The notes below the pieces were generated by a model that was not told where the DNA came from, searched no databases, and worked only from the letters and a program-made list of their open reading frames with translations. Shown here in pieces: positions 1 through 7,337 of a DNA stretch of 32,326 nucleotides. Both the position numbers and the translations under genes were made by a program. Source of the stretch: Candidatus Woesearchaeota archaeon (lineage in GTDB: Archaea > Nanobdellota > Nanobdellia > Woesearchaeales > GW2011-AR4); the NCBI GenBank assembly GCA_018303655.1, contig JAGVXT010000013.1:1-32326 (forward strand), written 5' to 3'. Positions within the stretch are counted from its first letter, which is position 1; each line of letters opens with the position of its first letter.

Positions 1-30
1 TTTTTGTATTATTCCTCTTTTGTTCCTCAT

Positions 31-76
31 GGTGGGGTACGCTCCCACCCCCGAAACAGCCTAATGGCTGTTCGGG
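31..76 (+). other. Two adjacent strong hairpins (possible 3' end of a structured RNA or a terminator)
   Basis: GGTGGG(31-36)/CCCACC(44-49), then CCCGAA-A-CAGCC (50-61)/GGCTG-TTCGGG (66-76), 11 bp with one bulged A and loop TAAT, followed by an AT-rich tract. Confidence 0.4.
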
Positions 77-106
77 TTAATATTATTTTCTACAAAGCCG
101 ATTTTT

Positions 107-123
107 GGGCTTTGGCTCTAAAC
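107..123 (+). repeat. Left copy of inverted repeat GGGCTTTGGCTCTAAAC
   Basis: 16/17 match to the reverse complement of 4118-4134. Confidence 0.5.
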
Positions 124-162
124 CTTAATATCAACTATAAACCCTCATTTTGACTACAAACC
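116..162 (+). repeat. Three iterons CTMTAAACC-like at exact 19-bp spacing
   Basis: CTCTAAACC 116-124, CTATAAACC 135-143, CTACAAACC 154-162. Confidence 0.5.
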
Positions 163-266
163 AATTTACATAGCGACTTTATATTCTATCCAAAAGAATT
201 AAATGAGTTTAAAGAATGAGTTAGTATAAGGTTAAATAGTTTAGACAAATAAAGTGGATATTAACT

Positions 267-608
267 CTATTTTTTGAGTGGATATTTCTTTTTAAATCTT
301 TCAATTGTTCCAGTGCTTATTGACGCATTACATTGTTTGCAAATTGGACGCAAATTTGATATAGCATTGCTTCCACCCTTTGCAACAGCCTTATTATGTC
401 CTACTTCAAAATTATAGATTGTAATAGGCTCTTTGAACACGTAACATCTTCCTTCCATCTTATTTCCAAAATATTTTTTCCATACTAAATCACGCACATT
501 TTTTGGTATCTTCTTTCTATTCCTTTCTCCTGATAATTTAGAAAACATAGCCTCATTCTCCCTTCCAATCTTACCCATAAGATTTGATATAGTTCCCATC
601 AACATCAT
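267..608 (-). CDS. HNH endonuclease-like protein
   Basis: Motif FEVGHNKAVAKGGSNAISNLRPICKQCNASI resembles the HNH core (DH..P.skGG....NL...C..CN). Confidence 0.7.
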   Translation of the reverse strand: MMLMGTISNLMGKIGRENEAMFSKLSGERNRKKIPKNVRDLVWKKYFGNKMEGRCYVFKEPITIYNFEVGHNKAVAKGGSNAISNLRPICKQCNASISTGTIERFKKKYPLKK

Positions 609-612
609 CTTT

Positions 613-1254
613 TTAACTTGTTATTTTTGCCATTATTTGACCTACATTTGTATGCTGAATGCCAGGCGAACCATCTAAATTGGTTGTTGTATAGGTAACA
701 TTTAATTGTCCATCATATTTTGAGCCAGCATTAACGCATACAAATGTAAAATCCCCACTATTGCCATTTGCCACGCTGAAAGACAAACCCGTCAGGGCAG
801 TGCATTGCTGTGCTTTTGCACCAGTTACCATTATGTCGTAACCAAGCGAATTCTTGAAGACAATACGCAAACTTGTCGCAGTTGCCTTGTAGTCAAAGCA
901 AGCAAGCCCTGCCTGTAATGTGCATTTCTCTTGAAATACTTCACTTTTCGGTGCTTCTTTTTCCTTAACTTCTGGTTTAGTAGGCTCTGCTGGGGTTTCT
1001 ATAACTGGCGGTGTTATGCCTGATGGAGTTTCTTTTTCTTCAACTAAACCATCATCTTTATCGCAAATTGCATTGTCATTCTTATCTAAACAACATTCAC
1101 TTGAATATCTGATATAAGGTTTGTTGCATACAATCAATTCTTTTGATATTCTTTCTAAATCCTTGTCGCTTAATTTAGAAACATCTATTTTTTCACAGGC
1201 TGTTATAACTATAATAAGTAGCACCATTAAGACTAACAGAACCTCTTTTCTCAT
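613..1254 (-). CDS. Putative lipoprotein/secreted hypothetical protein
   Basis: N-terminal hydrophobic signal ending in lipobox-like ITAC; CCLDKNDNAICDKDD Asp-rich segment; P/E-rich linker; C-terminal domain with GLxCxxY. Confidence 0.6.
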   Translation of the reverse strand: MRKEVLLVLMVLLIIVITACEKIDVSKLSDKDLERISKELIVCNKPYIRYSSECCLDKNDNAICDKDDGLVEEKETPSGITPPVIETPAEPTKPEVKEKEAPKSEVFQEKCTLQAGLACFDYKATATSLRIVFKNSLGYDIMVTGAKAQQCTALTGLSFSVANGNSGDFTFVCVNAGSKYDGQLNVTYTTTNLDGSPGIQHTNVGQIMAKITS

Positions 1255-1354
1255 TTTGATTAGTCTATGAAGTAACCTCTATTTAAAGATTTTGGTAAGC
1301 ATATGGTAAATAGATGGGAATAAACTATATTACTATTCTTCTGGGGATTTTTAA

Positions 1355-1615
1355 TTGAATATGGTAAGTAAATGGTATTTAATTAGTAAAATAAAATCAA
1401 GTAGTTACAGAAAGAATGTCCTAATTCTTTTACATAAAAAAGAAATGACTCCAAGAGAGTTGGAAAAAGAAGCAAAAATTAAAATTTCACATATAAGTAG
1501 AGCATTAAAAGAATTATCTGAATTGGGATTGGTTAAATGTCTCACACCCGATACAAGAAGAAGTAAAATCTACTCTATAACTAAATTAGGCAAAGATATT
1601 TTAAAGAAATTATAA
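1355..1615 (+). CDS. Winged-helix DNA-binding protein
   Basis: RKNVLILLHKKEMTPRELEKEAKIKISHISRALKELSELGLVKCLTPDTRRSKIYSIT. Confidence 0.7.
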   Translation: MNMVSKWYLISKIKSSSYRKNVLILLHKKEMTPRELEKEAKIKISHISRALKELSELGLVKCLTPDTRRSKIYSITKLGKDILKKL

Positions 1616-2284
1616 ATGATTGCAGTTCCCAACCCATTTACAGAAGCCACAATCTTCATCAGGATTTGGTATTTTTCCTTCTAATACTTTTAATGCTTCT
1701 TTGAAGATTGTTTCAGCATTTTTTATTGAAACATCCATTTTTATTAAATCTGTATTAAAGACAACATCTCCATTTTCATTAACATTTTCTGGATGATAGA
1801 AAAGTAAATATGAATAATTTTCTGTTTCATAACTATTTTTTCTTAAAAGAAAATTGTAAATGTCCAATGAATTTTGATAGTGATTAGCAGTATCTTCCTT
1901 TAATTGAAAACCTCTTGTTTTGTAATCCAACACAATCAATTTTTGTAATTTTTGCAATATATTGTCAATTGCACCTCTAAACACATTGCCTTGTTCATCA
2001 GTCCATTGAAGACCTTTGAGATTATTTCTCCATATTTTCAGAAGTTCAACATTATCAAATAACTTTACATTGCCATTCAATTCTTCAAGTTCTGGTGGCA
2101 ATAAGCCTCTATCCCTAAATGAATCAAAATGTGTTTTTAATATTTTATCCATTCCAGAAGGTAATGAAGGGAATATTGTTGCTGGTCGCTTAATATCTTT
2201 ATTGAAATGAAGCCAGAAACATCTTGGACATTCTTTTAGTAAAGATAAACTTGATGGTGAAAATTTGTATGACATTTTAATCAT
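1610..2284 (-). CDS. PD-(D/E)XK nuclease, Cas4/RecB-like, with predicted Fe-S cysteines
   Basis: GAIDNIL...LIVLDYKTRG active-site pattern; N-terminal CPRC and C-terminal CGFCKWVGNC cysteines. Confidence 0.65.
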   Translation of the reverse strand: MIKMSYKFSPSSLSLLKECPRCFWLHFNKDIKRPATIFPSLPSGMDKILKTHFDSFRDRGLLPPELEELNGNVKLFDNVELLKIWRNNLKGLQWTDEQGNVFRGAIDNILQKLQKLIVLDYKTRGFQLKEDTANHYQNSLDIYNFLLRKNSYETENYSYLLFYHPENVNENGDVVFNTDLIKMDVSIKNAETIFKEALKVLEGKIPNPDEDCGFCKWVGNCNHL

Positions 2285-2568
2285 TCAACTTTTTTCCTAT
2301 AATAAATCCTTTTACCTATTTTTTCACTGCTTATCAGTCCATCTTCTTCTAATTTTTGAATTTTAACCTTTGAAGTAGCTGGATGCATATGTGTTAATCT
2401 TGCTATTTGAGTGTGTGTTAATCCAATCCTTGTATTCTCTAAATATTCAAGAATTGATTTTTCAAAAGGCGGGTATTTTTCAGGTGTAAGTTTAAATTTG
2501 TCTTTTTCCAATTCTAACTTTTTCTTTTCAAATTTTTTCTTTTTTTTAGGTGCTTTAAATTTTTCCAT
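2281..2568 (-). CDS. HTH (winged-helix) protein with Lys-rich N terminus
   Basis: GLTHTQIARLTHMHPATSKVKIQKLEEDGLISSEKIGKRIYYRK. Confidence 0.6.
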   Translation of the reverse strand: MEKFKAPKKKKKFEKKKLELEKDKFKLTPEKYPPFEKSILEYLENTRIGLTHTQIARLTHMHPATSKVKIQKLEEDGLISSEKIGKRIYYRKKVE

Positions 2569-2570
2569 TT

Positions 2571-2804
2571 TTAACCTTCGTATTTTACATATAACTTATT
2601 CTCTTTCCGAGTTTTTCCGAGATGAAATTCAAAAGTAAATTTCTTTTTTTCTTCATCCTTTGCTTTTTCTCTTGGCATCCCCATTTCTTTCGCTATTAGC
2701 GCAGGTATCCTGATTGAATGTTGCCTTCCGTCAAATTGAACTTTAACTGTTTTTGTAAATTTATTTGGATGTCTTTCTTCTTTTTGCTCATTATTCGCTT
2801 CCAC
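2571..2804 (-). CDS. AbrB/SpoVT-like small DNA-binding protein
   Basis: TKTVKVQFDGRQHSIRIPALIAKEMGM pattern. Confidence 0.45.
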   Translation of the reverse strand: MEANNEQKEERHPNKFTKTVKVQFDGRQHSIRIPALIAKEMGMPREKAKDEEKKKFTFEFHLGKTRKENKLYVKYEG

Positions 2805-2967
2805 TTATCACACCTTTTTTGCTTACTTATAAGGTATTACGAGCTTATATATAAATTTATCTAAAAATCATATGCTAATAAGATAAAAACCAAAACATTT
2901 ATATACAAAATGCAATTTCCAAAGTAATACGAAAATAATACAATAATGATTTATTGTAAGTAAGAAA

Positions 2968-4116
2968 ATGGCACAAGACAAAATGCAGGGTGTGAAGCCC
3001 ACAGAATTAAAAGATGATTTAACAGAACAGATAGACGACGACCTACTAAAAAAATCAAGAGAGTTGCTAAAAAGTGTGAACCCTGCTGTTAAAGACAAGC
3101 AACAAACACTTAATACATTTATTGACCCATACACTCCGAAGCCCTATGGAAGCAAAAAAACTTATCCACAGGATGATTGGTCATTATATGCTAAATCTCT
3201 TGGTAGAGAAAAAATAAATTCTCTTGTTATAATCAACGATGGAATTGATTTTTTGAACATTGGCTACAAGTATAAAGGAAATGGCAGACCACCTGTTGAT
3301 TTAAATGAAATTGCAAAATCTCTCGTTTTTGGTTCTTACAATAACTTTTCTTCTTGGAAAGTTGAAAGTGAATTGACATTGATAGCGCAGGCGATGGGAA
3401 TAATAGATAAGATACCTGCAAGAAGCACGTTTAACAAATATCGGAAAGACCCTGCATTAACTCCAATTCTTGAAAGATTATATAAGTTAATGGCAGAACC
3501 TCTTGCACCACTTGAAGACACCTTCATTGCGGACTCTTCTGGTATAAGCAACAGTTATGGAAACAAAAAATGGCGTGAAATCAGGCATAAAAAGGAAGAA
3601 CAAAAAGAGAGAAGAAAATTTAGTAAAATTCACATAATGATTGGTGCAAAGACAAAGATAATTTCTGCTGTCTTAATTACAGAAGGTTATCAGCACGAAA
3701 ACCGCACTTTAATCCCATTATTAAATGAGACTGCAAAAATATTTGACCCCGAGAGGGTATTGGCAGACGCAGGTTTTCTATCAAAAGGCAATGCGAAGGC
3801 AATTGCTGACATAGGCGCAGTTCCATACATCAGAACTAAAAAGAATGTTCATACTCCTATGAAAGGAGTTACCTCTGCCTATGGTAATATGTTAAGGGAA
3901 CAAAAAATCAATTCTACTATGTTTGATAGGATATATAATAAGCGTGCAATTGTTGAAGCGGTGTTCAGTTCTTTTAAGAGAACAAGGACTTCTTTTTGCA
4001 GGTCAAAATATCTTGTTAGCCAGAGAAATGAACTTCTTGCTAAAGTTGTGTGCCACAATGCCTCAATTTTAAGCCGAATGTTGTTGCGCCACAATTTGAA
4101 GTGCAAATTTCTATAG
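2968..4116 (+). CDS. DDE-type transposase (IS5/IS1182-like superfamily)
   Basis: FIADSSGI, VLADAGFLSKGN and YNKRAIVEAVFSSFKRTR give a D-D-E arrangement. Confidence 0.75.
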   Translation: MAQDKMQGVKPTELKDDLTEQIDDDLLKKSRELLKSVNPAVKDKQQTLNTFIDPYTPKPYGSKKTYPQDDWSLYAKSLGREKINSLVIINDGIDFLNIGYKYKGNGRPPVDLNEIAKSLVFGSYNNFSSWKVESELTLIAQAMGIIDKIPARSTFNKYRKDPALTPILERLYKLMAEPLAPLEDTFIADSSGISNSYGNKKWREIRHKKEEQKERRKFSKIHIMIGAKTKIISAVLITEGYQHENRTLIPLLNETAKIFDPERVLADAGFLSKGNAKAIADIGAVPYIRTKKNVHTPMKGVTSAYGNMLREQKINSTMFDRIYNKRAIVEAVFSSFKRTRTSFCRSKYLVSQRNELLAKVVCHNASILSRMLLRHNLKCKFL

Positions 4117-4154
4117 AGTTTATAGCCAAAGCCCGATTTTTGGAAACTTTTTTA

Positions 4155-5414
4155 ATGTCTTTAAGTTTAGCAGAAAACATGCTAATAGGAATTGTCGGAA
4201 AACCAAGCTGCGGAAAGAGCACTTTCTTCAATGCCCAGACTCTTGCGAATGTGGAAATTGCAAATTATCCTTTCACCACAATAAAGCCGAACCACGGCAC
4301 CGGCTATGTAAGAGTTGATTGCGTTGACAGGGAATTTAATACAAAGTGCAATCCGAGGTTTGGATACTGCATTGAAAGCAACAGGTTTGTGCCTGTTGAG
4401 CTGCTTGATGTTGCTGGCTTGGTTCCTGGAGCTCATGAAGGCAAGGGCATGGGCAACCAATTCCTTGATGACTTGAATCAGGCAGATGTATTAATACATA
4501 TAATCGATGTTGCAGGCTCTACAAACGAGAAAGGCGAGTCAGTTCCTGCATTAAGCTACAATCCTGCAAATGACATAAAGTTTCTTGAGCATGAATTGGA
4601 CATGTGGTATTTAAGATTGATAGAGAAAGGCTGGGAGAGGTTTGCAAGGACTGTAAACCAGGAAAGGCCGGAGCTGAAAAAAGCTGTTGCAAAGCAGCTA
4701 AGCTCATTCAGGGTTACTGAAACCTTGATGGAAAAAGTTATCCAGAAATTAGATCTTGACGCTGATATAATGAAATGGGACAAAAATATTCTTCTCAAAA
4801 TAGCGACAGAGCTCAGAAAGGCGACAAAGCCCATGGTAATAGCCTGCAACAAGATAGACGTCAAAGGCGCTTATGAAAATTTTGAAAGGCTGGAAAGGGA
4901 GTTTTCACAATATTTGCTTGTGCCGTGCAGCGCAGAGGCGGAACTGGCTTTGAGGGAGGCTGCGAAGCATGAATTAATCAAATACATCCCAGGTGATAAC
5001 AATTTTGAAATTATAAGCGAAGAAAAACTGTCGAATGCGAGTGAGCTAGTGCGAACTCGCTCACAACTCACTGAAAAGCAGAAAAATGCATTGAATTTCA
5101 TAAAAATAGATGTGCTTGGCAAATTTGGCTCAACCGGAGTGCAGAAAGTACTTGACATTGCAGTCTTTGACTTGCTTAAGTATGTCGCAATATTTCCAGG
5201 CGGTGTGAACAAGCTTGAGGACCAGCACGGAAACAGGTTGCCGGACTGTTTTTTGATGCCTCCTGAAACAACAGCTCTTGATTTCGCCTTTAAATTGCAC
5301 ACAGACATAGGAAAGAATTTTGTAAAGGCAATTGATGTAAAAAGCAGAAGGCCTGTTGGGAAAGACTTCATTCTGAAAAACAGGGATGTTATAGAAATTG
5401 CGACAAGCAAATGA
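4155..5414 (+). CDS. YchF/Obg-family GTPase/ATPase with C-terminal TGS-like domain
   Basis: GIVGKPSCGKSTFFNAQT (P-loop), LLDVAGLVPGAHEGKGMGNQFLDDLNQADVLIHIIDVAGS, C-terminal DFAFKLHTDIGKNFVKAIDVKSRRPVGKDFILKNRDVIEIA; start re-assigned from ORF start 4050 to avoid overlap with the transposase. Confidence 0.85.
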   Translation: MSLSLAENMLIGIVGKPSCGKSTFFNAQTLANVEIANYPFTTIKPNHGTGYVRVDCVDREFNTKCNPRFGYCIESNRFVPVELLDVAGLVPGAHEGKGMGNQFLDDLNQADVLIHIIDVAGSTNEKGESVPALSYNPANDIKFLEHELDMWYLRLIEKGWERFARTVNQERPELKKAVAKQLSSFRVTETLMEKVIQKLDLDADIMKWDKNILLKIATELRKATKPMVIACNKIDVKGAYENFERLEREFSQYLLVPCSAEAELALREAAKHELIKYIPGDNNFEIISEEKLSNASELVRTRSQLTEKQKNALNFIKIDVLGKFGSTGVQKVLDIAVFDLLKYVAIFPGGVNKLEDQHGNRLPDCFLMPPETTALDFAFKLHTDIGKNFVKAIDVKSRRPVGKDFILKNRDVIEIATSK

Positions 5415-5451
5415 ACCATTACTTTTATAAATCACTATTAAATATTCATTC

Positions 5452-5473
5452 TTGCGCTGGTGGTCTAATGGCT
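5452..5473 (+). repeat. 22-bp direct repeat copy 1 (TTGCGCTGGTGGTCTAATGGCT)
   Basis: Identical to 6413-6434; flanks the homing endonuclease gene. Confidence 0.95.
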
Positions 5474-5477
5474 ATGA
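5454..5477 (+). pseudogene. Truncated tRNA-Gly 5' fragment (intronless D-arm form)
   Basis: GCGCTGGTGGTCTAATGGCTATGA equals the first 24 nt of the predicted spliced tRNA-Gly at 6415-6565; TATA-like cttttataa ~26 bp upstream. Confidence 0.8.
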
Positions 5478-5519
5478 TGTAATAGGAAAATTTATATATT
5501 TGCATTTATTAATCATATT

Positions 5520-6383
5520 ATGAAATATCTAAATTTTCCAAAAAATCAACAAACTTTGTTCTTAAAATCAATTAAGTCAAAAACAAAATATTCATGGCGG
5601 AGACTTGCTGGTGTTTTAAACGTAAATAGAAGTATGTTATATTTTTATTTAAATGAATCTTCGAAATTATCATTAGATCGTTATATAAAATTATGCGACC
5701 TAGCTAAAATTAGACCAAAAAACATAGAAACTATTGAAATAAAAAATAAGCAAGTGACAATAAACATTCCAAGTCTATCCAACTTATTGGCAGAATTTGT
5801 TGGAGCATTGGCAGGGGATGGTCATGTTAATGATGTGACATATGAAGTATCAATTTCTATGGACAAGGATTTAGACAATCAATATTCAGATCATATTATA
5901 TATCTTTTCACGACTCTATTTAACATGACTACAAGGAAATTTGTTCAGAAAAATAAAGTAAAATGTTATGTTTATTCCAAAAGCCTTGTCTATTATTTAA
6001 GTGAAACTTTCCTGATTCCAATTGGAAAAAAGAAAGGAAAATTACATATTCCACAACAAATTAAAAATAACAATACTCTACTAAATTCTTATATCAGGGG
6101 TGTTTTTGATACAGATGGTTCTTTTCACAGACACCACAAAAACTCAGCTATGCTTGGGTTTTTTAGTAGAGATGAAACGTTTTTGAAAGAGTTACAGACT
6201 GCTTTAAGAAAATTTAAGTTTAACACCTATTTAAATGGAAAAAATCTATACATCTATAGAAAAGACCAAATAGATAAATTCTTTAAGGAAATAGCCCCTT
6301 CTAATCAGAAACATACAAGTAAATATGAGAGTTATATCAAAAATGGATTTGTGCCTCTTACTAAAGATATTTTGAATCGTTAG
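5520..6383 (+). CDS. LAGLIDADG homing endonuclease with N-terminal HTH
   Basis: Two motifs: LLAEFVGALAGDGHV and LLNSYIRGVFDTDGSF; N-terminal SWRRLAGVLNVNRSMLYFYL HTH-like; TATA-like tttatatatt upstream. Confidence 0.85.
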   Translation: MKYLNFPKNQQTLFLKSIKSKTKYSWRRLAGVLNVNRSMLYFYLNESSKLSLDRYIKLCDLAKIRPKNIETIEIKNKQVTINIPSLSNLLAEFVGALAGDGHVNDVTYEVSISMDKDLDNQYSDHIIYLFTTLFNMTTRKFVQKNKVKCYVYSKSLVYYLSETFLIPIGKKKGKLHIPQQIKNNNTLLNSYIRGVFDTDGSFHRHHKNSAMLGFFSRDETFLKELQTALRKFKFNTYLNGKNLYIYRKDQIDKFFKEIAPSNQKHTSKYESYIKNGFVPLTKDILNR

Positions 6384-6412
6384 TTTTTTATATTAACAGT
6401 CTACTCCAATGG

Positions 6413-6434
6413 TTGCGCTGGTGGTCTAATGGCT
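6413..6434 (+). repeat. 22-bp direct repeat copy 2
   Basis: Identical to 5452-5473; ends exactly at the predicted first tRNA intron junction. Confidence 0.95.
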
Positions 6435-6565
6435 TCAAACTTCTTCAACAGATGAAAAGATTGCCGTAAATGACTGCGGCCTTCCATTATTTAGAGGTCA
6501 GCCGCGTGTCCGGGTTCAAAATAGGGTTTGAAAAATCAGATTCTAGGAAATTCCCGGCCGGCGCA
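6415..6565 (+). tRNA. tRNA-Gly(UCC), three predicted BHB introns: 6435-6469 (35 nt), 6487-6499 (13 nt), 6521-6551 (31 nt)
   Basis: Exons 6415-6434, 6470-6486, 6500-6520, 6552-6565 give GCGCTGGTGGTCTAATGGCTATGACTGCGGCCTTCCAAGCCGCGTGTCCGGGTTCAAATCCCGGCCGGCGCA: 7-bp acceptor (one T:G), GUC/GAC D stem, GCGGC/GCCGC anticodon stem, CCGGG/CCCGG T stem, TTCAAAT T loop; CCA not encoded. Confidence 0.88.
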
Positions 6566-6613
6566 TATATCAACCAAAAGGTTTATATACACTAAATCTA
6601 GTATTTTACCACT

Positions 6614-7315
6614 ATGGAAGAGTGCCAAACTGAGAGTAATTCGGAATTGAAAAATGAAGACAGGCCGCGAGAAGAGAGAACTTTAGATGATAGATTAGAG
6701 TCAAAAGAACATAGGCATTCTGATAAGACTGTTGAAGAAAAAGAGATTGAATTATTGGAAAGGATGTATTCCGGTTCCGGAAGAGATGCTAAAAGAATCT
6801 CTGATAAAAGTGAGCAGCCTGCTGACACCTATGACGGCGCAGTTGCTATAATATACCATATTGACAGCGAAGGCAGGGTATACTTTTCTTTGGAGCAGAA
6901 ATCAGGAACTCATCCGAGCAGCGGAAAATACGCCCTTTACGGCGGCACTGTCAGGGTCGGTGAAAATCATGTAGCCGCAGCTGAAAGGGAGCTGCAGGAA
7001 GAAGACCCAAAAGGTTTCTCAGCTGTAATAAAGGCTTTGAATGATACCCATTACAAAGTTGCAGAAGTTCCTGAGTATATTGGCGGCACGCCGTCAAGAA
7101 TGACAATTTGGGCTGCGGAAATAAAAGATGCATCAGAGTGGGAAACATACAAGCTGACAAAAACAACAGAAGGGCATAAGACGATTTTAAGCCTTGAGGA
7201 CACGGTTGCCGCAGTGCAAAAAAATAATTTTGCCTATCCGTCCCAGGGAAAGGCACTTCTTGATTTTGCATACGTACTGCTGAATTCTCCTAAATTGCAG
7301 CAGTATCATCACTAA
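6614..7315 (+). CDS. Nudix hydrolase with charged N-terminal extension
   Basis: Nudix box GTVRVGENHVAAAERELQEE (GX5EX7REUXEE). Confidence 0.8.
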   Translation: MEECQTESNSELKNEDRPREERTLDDRLESKEHRHSDKTVEEKEIELLERMYSGSGRDAKRISDKSEQPADTYDGAVAIIYHIDSEGRVYFSLEQKSGTHPSSGKYALYGGTVRVGENHVAAAERELQEEDPKGFSAVIKALNDTHYKVAEVPEYIGGTPSRMTIWAAEIKDASEWETYKLTKTTEGHKTILSLEDTVAAVQKNNFAYPSQGKALLDFAYVLLNSPKLQQYHH

Positions 7316-7337
7316 TACAAAGGATTGATTAACAGAA

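Larger units (their letters stand above)
107..4134. mobile_element. Candidate transposable/accessory element bounded by an inverted repeat
   Basis: 16/17 inverted repeat at 107-123 and 4118-4134, the right one 2 bp after the transposase stop; contains nuclease, HTH and transposase genes. Confidence 0.3.

Noticed and set aside
2880-2967. A short IS consisting only of the transposase gene with its left end near 2880
   Set aside because: No match to the right-end sequence GGGCTTTGGCTATAAAC found here; the only matching inverted copy seen is at 107-123.
4182-5435. Minus-strand ORFs over the GTPase gene, including the 182-aa one
   Set aside because: Antisense to a recognisable GTPase; no independent motif or promoter evidence.
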